Source: Stratiolaelaps scimitus
Taxonomy: Eukaryota; Arthropoda; Arachnida; Mesostigmata; Laelapidae
NCBI GenBank assembly: GCA_019614645.1
Contig: JABWDB010000008.1
Coordinates: 10,564,501 to 10,628,500 of the forward strand
Reading direction: 5' to 3'
DNA length: 64,000 nt
Under the pieces are notes generated by a model. That model searched no databases. It saw only the letters and a program-made list of their open reading frames with translations, and had not been told where the DNA came from. A program made the position numbers and the translations under genes. Positions 49,466 to 61,405 of this stretch are shown piece after piece (position 1 is the stretch's first letter; each line of letters opens with the position of its first letter).

Positions 49466-50337
49466 TGTACCCCTTGTAGTCGCTAGGCAGGATGGAGCTG
49501 AAACTTGAGGTTAAGAATACCCATGAAACAAACAGATGCAACCGCTATTCAGCAAAGATTTCAGACCTAATCGGCTTAATGAGTGCTTGAGCTCATGTTA
49601 AGTGGTGTGAATTTGATTGGTTCGCATGTTTAGAATTAGTCTCTTGTTTTTCGACTTATGATTCATGACAAGGTAGCTGTGAAGTGTTCGAAATGCGTAA
49701 ATATCTAACCGCTAGAGATTGACATATCGAATTAGCGGTAGGCGTACCGCAAAGAGCAGTCAACCAAGGAGCGGGCAGACATTGCTTCTTACAATGATAA
49801 TAATACTAACAGTGTAATTGAATATAATTAACAGCGTGGTATAACGCTTAAGACGTTCATCACACATAAATTTGGGTCGCCCAATGGCAATACCATAATT
49901 ACTTACGTTGGTACTGGCAAAAATGGTACGGATCGCCAAATACAGATTTCATCTCAATGCGAGATCAAGTTGGAGCAATCATATGGGCCACGCTAGTGCC
50001 ATGCTCGGCAAAGCTCGCTGAATGAGTTCGCATTTTCGGGGTCTCAAAATGCAGATGAACGATAAGAGGGCAAGTGAGAAAGGACTGACACAACAAACAG
50101 AGCATCATAGTGATCCTTAGCAATCCCCATAGCGGCGTCGAACTCGCTCTAGACGTCATGCTTAACATAGTGTCAAAAAAGGTTTCTCGAGCTGACCCTC
50201 AGCTGCTCCCCTAGCGGACAGGGCTCAGCTTTTAACCTTTTAGGTATTACTATGAGGACCTGTCGGGGCCACACTCGTACCTGGCAAGAATCTTCAGATA
50301 AAGAAAGATGACAAAGAACTCCAAAGATTCTTCGCGT

Positions 50338-50412
50338 CTGACAGGATTTGAACCCAACACACACGTCCCTCCGGTCTAGCAGTCCAGACGCTCACCACTA
50401 GGCCGTCCACGG
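50338..50412 (-). repeat. tRNA-like sequence (pseudo-tRNA or tRNA-derived SINE)
   Basis: The minus strand has a good A box (GGCCTAGTGG), a GTCT...AGAC anticodon-like stem enclosing GGACTGCT, and a perfect B box (GGTTCAAATCC). Spacing fits a tRNA. The acceptor arms (CCGTGGA, CAGACGC) do not pair, and the T stem has a mismatch. A decayed tRNA or a Pol III SINE head is more likely than a working tRNA. Confidence 0.45.
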
Positions 50413-51642
50413 GATCCTAACTTATTGTCAAAACCATCGATAGTCCACGTAACCAAAATTCTGATAGACAGATAAAGATACGGCCCTATTAACAAACAGC
50501 AAGTCATTCAGATGGGAGACGCTCCCGACGTTTGGCATTTGTCTTGTGTGGCCTTTCAGAACACCTAATAAACGCCCGTCTCAGTAAGCACTCATACCAC
50601 CGTATATTATATTCAATGTACTCTATCCACTTAACGATCGACCCACCTAGGGAACGAGATAGCCGAGCGAGCGCCGCGTAAAGGGTTTCATATCGCCCAT
50701 AGCTTTCGAACGTCTGGAATCAACCACATCACTCGGGTCACACAGAATCAGCTGCTTCGCGCTTCGGGTCGAACGTCGATACGGACCTCTGGAGTCAATT
50801 TGAAAGCGCCGCATCAATTAACATTGGCCTCAGCCTACACAGGGGTAGGGTTTTGATGATATTCAAGAAGCTGATGTTCACTGTCTAAAACACCAATGGT
50901 TGTAAAAAGGAGCACATTATCAGGTTGAGACTCGCAATAGTTTTGATGCCGACTGGGTTTCGGCTTATGATGCGGCCCCACTCACGCTGATCGCATATAA
51001 TCAAGATAGTACCGACAGATGAAACGAAATTGACATAACAGCTCCGATTGCCGTTGACTTCGACGGATATCCGTTGGTGACTTCCAACGAATATTTTCGT
51101 TATCAGCGAGTAATAATTAGTAAAAACAAACAAAGAGACTATTCAATTCGTGACTTGATTAAGCAAGAACTTCGTTGTTCAAATCGAGTGAATTCTACCA
51201 ATTTAATAATAGACAGGGCGATTTAACTTGCTCGAAAAGTCATCGAGTGTAAACAGAACGTCTACAGCTCCCTCTCAAGAGGCTTTATATAGAGTAGCAC
51301 CCAACTAATTACCTATCTACAACGAACGACACACTAAACGTTGTTAAAGTTCATTAATTCCAAAACCAGCAACCAAAACACACTGCGTTTTAACTGCGCC
51401 GAATCCATCACAATAATCAACCTCCCCCGTAAAATAAATACTTAGATATCGATAATGTGTTTTGCATATCTGTAGATCACACCTTGTAATGTGTTCGAGG
51501 TGCTCTAGTGACCTTTATAACTAGACAACTATGATGATTATTATCATTCCCTCGTTGATACTGGAATTCCGTTATACAAGCTTAACGTACCTATCTGTTT
51601 GTTAGGGAACACACGTGACATCCAATAACAACTCGAAAAATG

Positions 51643-51648
51643 TTTATT
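51643..51648 (-). terminator. Candidate poly(A) signal of the Spinster-like gene
   Basis: AATAAA on the minus strand lies about 175 bases beyond the predicted stop of the transporter gene. Confidence 0.4.
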
Positions 51649-51823
51649 CATGTTCAACATCTAAAAACAACGATGCAGTTGCCACAAAAGCTGATCCATC
51701 CCGCATTTTATACACACAGAACTACAGACTTATTTTTGATACTTATAACTTCAAAACTTGTGAGTAAATTTCGCGTGGAGTTCCCTAATTCGATGCGGCC
51801 TAATGAAATCTACACAGTTATAT

Positions 51824-52947
51824 CTATATACACAAACGCACACACAAACATGCAAGCAAACACGATTCGGACAGGCCATGGTAATCCATCATCACCGAGG
51901 CATGTGACCTCTGCTCAGTGGAGGAGAGGTGCGTTTCCACGGTCAATTTAGAGCTGGCTTCCGATCCGCTTGTCTTAGCTTGTTTCATAATCGCAGCTGG
52001 GTCTGGTAAAATGCACTAATAGTGATATATTAATAAACGATAATTAGTGATATAATATATACATATGTATATATAATAATTAAGTACACGCGTGGATGAA
52101 TCCAGTCGCTTTGTGGGAAACGTTGCTCATCCGTTTAGGCGGCCCTGAAACGCGGATCAGACAGACACACGCACCAGTATCATTTCGATATTTCCACGTT
52201 GGAATTATTGGGTATTAGTAGAACATCTTACTGATCGTTAGGTGCCTAGATAACGCTTATCGCTAAATGATTGAGCGAGAAACCATAAGAACACGTAGCT
52301 CGTATGGAATAGAGGCATTGATTTCGGGTGAGAATACAAATTTTGCGATGTTCTATTCTTCAATAGGAAGCTAGCAAACAAAAGCTCGTCGTAGTGTGCG
52401 CGTTGGCAGCGTTTAATCGAAGGAAAAAAAAAACGGGGGATGTAACACGCTTTTCCGGCAGAAGCCTACCAATGTTATAACATATGACAGCTTAACATGC
52501 ATGAGAACTCATTGGTGTAGTCGTAAGAACGGGCTATGAACGTCCATCGGAATCGAGCTGACGTAACAAGCATAGCTAACCTTGTACGATCTTCAACGGC
52601 AGACGCTGTTTCGTCATTAGAACCTTAGCGCGTGCAGCACGATCCTTGAAGTCTGAAATTGGAAGCAATATAGCACACACTTTAATGAGGCCCCCAGTGA
52701 GGATTCAGGAACAACGTTCGCGTATGACTCGCCATTTTATTAGGGATAGTTACAGCATATGACATACGTCCGCGCGAGGCGAAAAGCATTGGTTTGATAG
52801 TGTTTTGCGGTGGATGGCAGAGAATATCGGAACATTTGTTTGCTGCGTCGCCTAACAAATACCAAAACTAATCTTTATTGTATATGGGACTAAAAAACCA
52901 ATTAGGTACATATCGGTATCTATATATACCTATTTTTGCATTATTGG

Positions 52948-52981
<34 letters not shown>

Positions 52982-55900
52982 CTTATTTCATATGCATATA
53001 ATGCAACAAGAACACGCTGTTGATGTGTAAGCGTGTCCATGGCTGTTCTGCTTTCTATGAAGACACTAACCTTGCAAACGTTTTTCACATCGTTCCTTAT
53101 CGCTCACAATTGTACAAACGTTGAATAGGAACGCGACCCCACCAATGGTAAGGACGCCACATGGCACTAACATTGCGTTTCGCAAAGCGACCATGTACTT
53201 CTCAGGGTTGGTCTTATCAGTGCTTATTGCATCGGATATCTGCAAACGAGCCGGATCTCCAAAAGGCAAAGGGATATATATATATATGTATACATGTACA
53301 TCTCTATCAAAGGGTTAATCAAGATGCTTAACCAAGGCATGAGGTGATTAATTTACTATAAATCAGAAAACAGATAAGGAGAACGCCCGGTGCGAGGGTC
53401 GTAGACGTACGCTAAGGGAACCAGAAACGAATGTTGGCTTGATGCAGTTCATAATAGTGACTGATAGTGCTGCTGGACTTCTCCGAACAATGCTACGAAT
53501 ATGTTTTCTGACTCTCGGCCAACGTTGACGTCCGCGGCATTGCTTTGTAAGACAGACCCCTCTAAATGCAAATGGGCAACGGTGGACATCAAGCCCGTGC
53601 ACCTACGCGTCCACGAATGCACCACGCCACCGGGCTCGACGAAAAATGCTACCTAATCTGGGTCTTACCGCTCCGATGATATATGGACTGGAGGCGTCTC
53701 CAAATAGATGAGATATGAGTATTTGAAAGGCCGACGCGGTGCTCCGCCGCATTGGCAATACCGTATACAGCAGCATATCAGGGACAGCGGACCAATTAAG
53801 AGACAACAGTGTGAGGCCAACAAAGAACAATCCCCATGTAGCCTTCGGCGCCGTTTGTGCTAACAATAGCGCTCCCGCGATGAAGGACATGCCGAACAGC
53901 AGGCCAACGGCACAAATGATTGGGTCGATGCGGTGACATCGACCTCGAAGCTGACTTGAAATGCAGACTGCTAACGTAATGCCTACAGCGCCGCCTAGGC
54001 AAGTAATGCCACCGAAGATGAGATTGATCCTAGTGAAATCCACAAACAACGCAGACAGTAATGAACGACAAAAAGGTAACATTCAATTGCTTAGTTTAGT
54101 ACTCACTCGTTGTACCCAAATGGATATTAGCAGACACACTTCACTAGCGAGGAAATCTGCGGCCCCCGATTTCTCACAACCAGAGACTCAGCAGCCGTCC
54201 AAGCCAAAGCGAAAGGGGCGAACTTATGAGGCAAACCCAGTATTGTCGCCCTATATCGACTCCACCGCGATTGGGGATATTAGTGAAAGCTCAACAATCG
54301 AATTAAAGTTATAAAATAGATGCTTAATAATAAATAGCAGCGGACGTTGCTGCTCATTTATGCAGGGGACCACAGTATATGTGGATGCGTTTCCTACCGG
54401 CGCAGAAATAAACGAATTTCGTGGCAAGCCGGAAAATGATGTCCAAAAATAAAAAATGATGTCCGACCCGAGGGGTCTCAAATGCTCCCCACAAGGGTCG
54501 ATAAACATGTCAGCGTTCATCACTTCGCTGTATTGGTGTTATATTGTGCTTACTTTCCGGAATCCACATTGGCCGTCCGCGTCCTTTCCGCACGTTCCAT
54601 GTAATTTGGAGCCCACCAAGACATTGCACCGAGGGCGAACGTAGCGGCTGTGAAGCCTAACGTCGACCAAATGTACGAGCAGCTATAATCCAAGCATGAA
54701 TTGAGGCGAGACACGAATCGGTTTGAGTCTGACCCGACATTGCGGTTAAATCTCTCACCCGTTGAGATAAGTATCTCACTAGATACATATAGAAGGCTAG
54801 TTTATAGTATATCGGATAGGTTCCTTCTCCTGAGCTTCCGAGCACGGCGGTCATGCTACATTGAAAGTCCTATCGTAGCAAAGATGTCAGCAAACATTGG
54901 CGTCAACGTAGTTCCTACAGTTTCTGGCTACGGCGTTGAACAAACATTTGGGATACATCTTATTATATTACAATTATTATTGGTGTCCTTTGTCTGTTTT
55001 CTGGTTGCTCCATAGCGAGGCTTATTCGAGTATTCCAAAACGAATCGTTGCGTCGTGTGGCGACATGTTACGCCCACTATTAAATCGAGTCTCTTATGAG
55101 ACGGTACCTAAAATGAATTGCCACCCTATGAGAGGTAAGACGTACTTGCGGGCTAAATTTTTGATATCGGTGCAAATTGACGTGCTTCGCATGTTCACCC
55201 CACCATCAGCTTCTCCTCGACGCGGTTCCCACAAGGCGAACAGTATTAGCATTGCCGCTATTAGGCCAAGCATCGGCGTCACTCTTAGCGCCCAATACCA
55301 CTCGCCGGTGAGGATAGCAACGTTCGAGCCAACAATATAGCCTAGTCCTGACCCGACAGGAATAGCATAGTAGAATACGCCCAACGCCAGGGTGCGTTTC
55401 CCTTCAGGGAACATGTCGCCGATAATCGTAGGTGCAATTGTTGTGTAGGAGGCCTCGCCGATGCCAAACAGACCTCGGAGCATGAGGAATACGTAGAAAT
55501 TCTGCCGAACAAGCGAAAATAGAACCGGATACGTCACCGAGAGGGTAAATGTAAAGGTTTTATTGGTTTATTAAAGGAGCTGCAATTTTACAATGCTTAA
55601 GCTCTCTTATATGTCACGCGGCGGGGCTCGAACCTGCGGCCTCTGGCTTCCGATAGCCAGGTAGGTATTATCACCGTTATCTGCAGATATATTAAATGGT
55701 GCTGCAGGTACACAACTACCTGCAGCACCATTTAATACATCTGCAGATAAGGGTGATAATGATGACGATGATAGGGTAAAACTCCTATCTACAAGTAGCG
55801 TCTAGTCTTTCAAATTCTTGGCAATCTTTGAAATCATAAAATATGAATAATTTGTATAAATCACTCAATGATAGATCGGCAGATCCTGTCTACGGAGAGT

Positions 55901-56535
55901 ACCTTATCTTACCTCAGGCGGCCACGAAGCGAGGAGGGTAGCGCCACTCCAGAATAGGACACCCCCTGCCATGAGATACTTCCTCGTAAATCTGTCGCCT
56001 AAATAGCCAAACAGGGGGGCGAAGATCATGTACGATACAACGAACGCGGTTTGCAGGACTCCAGATTGCTTTCCATCAAGGTTGTACTGATCTTGAACCT
56101 TTGATAGAACGGCTGTGGAATCACCCGAGGCCAAAATTAAAAAGAAAGAAACGCCAAAAGCAAGCCTATATTTTAGATCTACGAAGCGATAATGCATTTA
56201 TTAATAGAGCACGGCGCATCCAACGAGGAAAATGGTTTATGATTACACAGTCGTTCTGTAAGTCACTTCTGTCTATGAACAGTCCCGAGCTGGTAAGTGA
56301 GGAGAGCGTTATGGCGACCTGAAACCGATCTGCATCGTCCCATGGATTACCGCTATGGGTCGAAAACTAAGGGTGAAAAACAAAAAAAAACGAACTCGAG
56401 GGTCACCGAAAGCGCATTCTACTTACATGCGACAGTAAGTCTGTCCATATAGTTAATCAGGTTCACAAAGAAGAGGATGGCCAGCGCGATCCACTCCTTC
56501 CTATACGAACGCTGTTTACTCTCGTTTGCAGCCAT
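51824..56535 (-). CDS. Spinster-like MFS transporter (SPNS family), 8 exons
   Basis: A major-facilitator membrane protein of the Spinster family, which exports sphingolipids or lysophospholipids, often from late endosomes/lysosomes (family knowledge). Minus-strand exons are 56427-56535, 55913-56112, 55146-55501, 54554-54682, 53669-54029, 53071-53239, 52581-52652 and 51824-52002. They give 1575 nt, or 524 aa, with all phases consistent. ATG at 56535 is preceded by an in-frame stop. Landmarks in order are FFVNLINYMDRLTVA (TM1), the MFS motif FGYLGDRFTRKYLM, GLFGIGEASYTTIAPT, YYAIPVGSGLGYIVGS, EWYWALRVTP, LGFTAATFALGAMSWWAP, GGITCLGGAVGI, PMRRSTASAFQI and HLFGDASSPYIIGA. The last two exons, a charged cytoplasmic tail, are the least certain. 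Without splicing after exon 6 the protein would end at L-Q-G. The tail's final residues are Cys-rich and unusual. Confidence 0.9.
52949..52981. repeat. (TA)n microsatellite
   Basis: About 16 TA repeats lie in a transporter intron. Similar runs occur at about 1348-1387, 6961-6993, 7138-7161, 19348-19378, 19830-19852, 57787-57806, 59090-59127, 59312-59330 and 59383-59407. Confidence 0.85.
55614..55760. repeat. tRNA-like segment joined to a 44-bp inverted repeat
   Basis: In transporter intron 2, arms 55667-55710 and 55717-55760 are complementary over 44 bases with a few mismatches around a 6-base loop CACAAC. The flanking minus-strand sequence up to 55614 has a B-box-like GGTTCGAGCCC and a CTGGC/GCCAG stem. 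It may be a SINE or foldback element. Confidence 0.6.
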
Positions 56536-59086
56536 CTTAAGTAGCAAAAAACCTCTGAAACCGCCAAGACCGACCGGCACGCTGCGGGAGATGTGCTCGT
56601 TACCCTGCGGGCTACGGCTGTATTTTTAACGTCCTCCAGTCGAATAAACTTAGCAGACCTGTCAAAATCCTGGAACGAGCTCGCATCCGACGAACTAGAC
56701 AGCAACGAGGTATGGCCCGGCTCTCAGAGCCGCTCCAGTCCAGCTGTCGGCGGCAAACTGTGGAGATCCCATCGCCATCTAACGCCCCACCGGAAACGAA
56801 GCCAGCCACGGCCACTTACCATCTGATATTTAGTCGACAACAAGCAGTGACCTCCCACCCAACCGGTGCGTGGATCATTCGTACACCGTTCATTTACCTT
56901 TGTAAAAAAATACAGTTGCTTTAAGAACCTTAACCACCCTAATTTACCATGATTTATGCTAATCACATACGCTATAGTCACACGAAACGTACCACACAAA
57001 ATAGATCGTTCCGGTCCGTATTTGCAGGACGCGATTATATCCCCTTCGTTATCAATGGGTAATCAGCGGAACAAGCGCAACATTGGCTGTGATGTGAAGT
57101 GATGGTACAAGATGCAGAAAAACAATGAGTCCCGCAGCAGCAATGAAGAAATTCTATTGCGACTACGACTGAGCAGTTACGTTCGACTAACTCAATTTTC
57201 AATATATTTTGACATTAAGCAGATGCAGGCTATTACTGCTGTTACGATTGGCTTGTATGCTACGACTAGTGGTTGTGTGCGTTGCCGGCGTTAAGGTGTC
57301 TTTGTACGCCGCATGTCATGTGTGCAATGTGACACAATTCTGTCGACATTTGACCGAAGGACACTTACTATTTGTTAGGGTATCGGCATATAGATTGAAT
57401 GCCTAAGCGAAATGGCTCGGAAACACTCGTTCGAGAGATTTAACAGCTGTTTTGCGCAAAATGTATCTGGTTCGGTGTGATATTGATTGGAAAGACACGT
57501 CGATTACTAGGCCAGCTTCGCGTACAGCAAGTCGCGTTGGACAACAAGGACGGTCAGCTGGGCGCCAGTCAGCAGATTTGCGGCCCTCGATGTCGACGTT
57601 AAATATCATGATTTTGAGCTCGAAAAACCATTGGTGCTCGTACGTGTACCACGAGCGTGTGAGTGCGCAGCAGGTATCTGTGTGTTTTGTACTTTGTTCA
57701 AAATGGTACATGTCTTAATCCTCGTTAGAAAAAGATCTCATCTTGTGTCGCCTGGAATGAGCAAATATCTTTGAAAATTATCTTGTATATATATATATAT
57801 ATATAGTTCGAATTCTACCTGACACTCGTACCTGTTTTGTATTCTGTTTAAATCAATTAAGTATTATATTTCGTCATAACAGATCACCGTCCACTCACCA
57901 GGTGATCTACGCTAGTTCACACCCAACCCCCCACAGATGCTTAGTTAAAATGTTTCGAAATCGATCACTGTTACACAATCGTCCATCGTTAAACTGACGA
58001 CTTTCGATTTAGCAAGAGGGGAAATTAGTGGACTAATACACACACAAATATCGCCTAATTCCAAAAAATACAACCACAAATATCTAATATTATTTCCCAA
58101 AACTAAACGACATAGGTAGAATTATAACGGGATTAAAAAACACCCAATTCAATAACTCACGCCAACAGCAGCTGGTTATCCTCCATCCAATTTTTTCACA
58201 GTGCCATATTCTATAATCTGTGCTGGTCACCCTCTCAAAGAACCCATTTCACAGTGCGATCCAGCATTATTTTTTGTATCTGTTACTTCATAGATGCAAT
58301 GCCTACCGCCTTTTATGCCGGGACGCTATATAGCCTTGTCATACAGCTACCATATACACATTACCTATCTATTCCTTTTTTTGAGTCCCTAACAGAAAAC
58401 GCAGCCTCATGCGAAAGAACCGATTTATAGCGATTCGCTTGTCCAGCTGTTTTTATTAAAACTCGGCCATACTCGATCATGACAATTAGTCAAATCATCA
58501 TAATGATAGCATGTCTCATCCGCGCACGATATATGTTCAATCCATCATCGCTAGCTCTCCACGTTGTTTTTCCGTTTGATGTGAATTGGATTCCATTCAC
58601 GCTGGGTTTGGTTTATCGGCTGGCTGTTAAGTTACACTGACCAGAGCAGTTACACATACACATCAATCTCATGTCACCATTCGTGCAGGTTATATCTGCT
58701 GGTAACCTCATTATATAATAAGTTACTATCATCGAGCATAATAAAAAACCAAGCGTTAATAATAATAATAATAATAACACTGTGGCTGGATACTAGGTAA
58801 CATACACACATGAAATCTCTCTCTCTCTCTCTCTCTCTTTCTTTCTCTCTCTTTCTTACTCTCTCATACTCGCGCTCTCAGACACAAGCAGTATCGCACA
58901 GTATACATCCCCACGAAGTGGATTTTGTTCGGACAAACCTGTTCAGGCCTCTCTGGTCCGTTCAGGCCTCTCGGGGACGTGTACAGTCATATGCAACATT
59001 GACTATATTTTATTAATTATTACATTTTCCATAAGACGCATACCCATACATTTCCATATTGACGTTCGTATCTGCTGATACGTACA

Positions 59087-59130
<44 letters not shown>

Positions 59131-59699
59131 GAAATTGATTTAATATAAAAACATACACCGAATATGTCCGCTCGAAGTGGACCACTTTCAGAAGTCCAGT
59201 TGGTGTTCAATGACGTCCGTGTTTTGGAATGCAGCCAAGGCGATCGTTGGGCAGGTCGGTCATTTGAACGTCAATTTACAACTGGAATGTGATATAAAAA
59301 GGCATACATGTGTATATATATATATATATTAGTAATGTATATATGTACACACCCATATATATATATATATATTAATGTATGTATATATATATATATATAT
59401 ATATATAGTTTGTTCTATATATACCATACTCGGCATGTCAATCGTACTGATTACTACGAGTAAACGACATTCTTGATCTACGGGCATTATTTACGTCGTC
59501 CGCTATACCGATATATCGAATCGTTACGTCAATACCTACGAAGTTTACCTTTTTTTTGTGACTAGCTCGCAATAACTGCCCTCCTGTCCATCGATCAGCG
59601 CCGTCACCGGTGTATTGGCTCTATCGTTGAGTACTATTATCATACATGACTGCGTCCATACGAATTTTGTTTGCCATCATTATTTCCTTCTATTCACTG
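56536..59699. other. Intergenic, no supported gene
   Basis: It includes the presumed transporter 5' UTR and promoter (right of 56535), a (CT)n tract near 58816-58855, TAA repeats near 58757-58780 and many AT runs. A minus-strand frame over the transporter start (56463-56705) is in another frame and looks like a shadow. Nothing else is recognised. Confidence 0.5.
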
Positions 59700-61405
59700 C
59701 TAGAGCCGCACGACGAACTCTCCTAACGATATTGTCGGCGGCGGCGGCGGGGGCGGACAGCCGATTTCGTCAGCGAGAATGTCGTCGAGGCGGGCGTTTT
59801 CTTTCGCGCCCCCGGTGCGCCATCCTACGGCCGTTGCATGGGTCACACGAACAGCACCAGGCTTCACCCAGCCTTCTGCTGAGTCATAATATGGTGGGGG
59901 TATATGGTGAGCGTCATTAGCTTCGTACACGACGCGAAGATCGTTAGCATTGTTGTCGTGATCGGACGGTCCTATCAGCAATCAGTCGTACGGTCAGCAG
60001 GCAAGCAAGAGATATACACACACATGAGTTAGTTGCAATTCGTGGCCGAAATGAGATTGTTGCTGTGATGGGGAATATGCAGGCAATTAGGTAAGACTAT
60101 AATGTTATATACAATAGACTCAGCATCGATGGCGGTGATGTTGGGATGTGGGCACGAAAGATGAAAAGTGAAATCGAACTTCGGATCTCCGCTCATCTCG
60201 AGACCAAAAATCTAGGTGAGTCACACCTCGAGGAGGAAGTGACATCTTACGCAAATAATTGGTCGCATGCGATATCTCAGTATATGTAGGTGTAGCGTCA
60301 ACTTCGATTGACTGACTACAACGACAGTTTCGGTCTGTTGTTGAATCGATCTTGGTTTGACATAAGTATCTCTACGGTGTCTAATATGAGAGCGAGTTCT
60401 CGTGCCTGTCTCTAATGATGGCGGTTGAAATTGATATTGTCAGGCCAATCGTGGAACAATAATATCGAGTGATATGAGCAATATATTGCATACATTAACG
60501 TGATTATGAGAGCTGACTTCTTCGAGGAGGTCCAGACCACAGAATCGGCCAAGAAATGCTCGGTCTATTTGTCCAACTTGGACTCGTGAACAACTCGCAA
60601 TACTTCCACCTGGTAATATCACCTGAGGATTCGATCGCGTTCAATCACAGCGTGACCGTGGCTTCTTTGTCAAATGACTACCATCATTATTAGAGTATTT
60701 ATTCAGTCGATTTGGGACATTACAAACAGTGAGTACCCGGTACTAATCACGGCGGAGTGACACGACTACGTATCGCTTATCCTAAACGAATATGCCAATC
60801 AAAGGCATCCGCTGCCTTCGAAGTAAGAAGAAGATGAAGAGAAGCTGAATTAGTTTTCCTCTTCGCGAACGATTAGAAAATGCACCACAAAAATACTATA
60901 ACGCTAGACCGACAGGCAAACAGAGAGACAGGCCAACACACGCACACACAGAGAGAGAGAGAGAGACACGAGCAAAGAAAGTAATCGCATCGAAAATGTA
61001 CTCAATGCCTCAATTAAATATCACGAGCTGAGAGGCAAGTGGTTGTTCTTTGCTTATAGGGGGGGGCACACACAATGATGGCGGGATTAACTCAAATTTG
61101 CGCACACCCGCATGCTAGGTTGTAGGAAATATCGACTATGTGGAATGAGGACACACCCAACGGAAGGGTTACATATGCAAAAAAGAAATCGACGCATTTG
61201 ACAGACGTACTCATTGTAGACGGCTGGCGATGAGAGCCGTAGCTCGTTGCTGACGACGAGGCAAGGCTTGAACGAAGATCTGTGATGGTGCCGACGAGGG
61301 AGGCGGCACCCTGTTTATGGGGTTGTTGGTGTCGTTGACGTTGTTGTTGTTGTGGTCGTCGTCGTCGACCACGACGACGATGATATGGTGAATTCAGTGA
61401 TCCGA
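59700..61405 (-). CDS. Possible 3' end of an unrecognised gene (two exons)
   Basis: Two minus-strand blocks fit together. Exon 61211-61405 (Arg/Gln-rich, then GTITDLRSSLASSSATSYGS) ends at a strong donor GTACGT with one base over. Exon 59700-59971 begins after TGATAG with two bases, completing an Arg codon, and runs 89 more codons to TAG. It reads DLRVVYEANDAHHIPPPYY, then a central VTHATAVGWRTGG, a Pro run and SLGEFVVRL at the end. The composition looks coding and may suit a cytoplasmic tail. I know no family match. The upstream acceptor at 61406 has a weak pyrimidine tract. A further exon ending at 62685, with a good tract, may exist but its frame is unclear. Confidence 0.35.

Larger units (their letters stand above)
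49466..51823. other. Intergenic between ALDH and transporter genes
   Basis: This should hold the ALDH promoter at its left and the transporter 3' UTR at its right. Apart from the tRNA-like sequence at about 50338-50412 I see no gene. Short open frames have no family features. Confidence 0.5.

Noticed and set aside
56463..56705. 80-codon minus frame MLSSSSDASSFQDF as an N-terminal extension of the transporter
   Set aside because: It is out of frame with the transporter start, and the true frame has a stop upstream of its ATG.
60160..60235. tRNA-like signal with B box AGTTCGATTTC
   Set aside because: No convincing A box at the right distance and no foldable stems.
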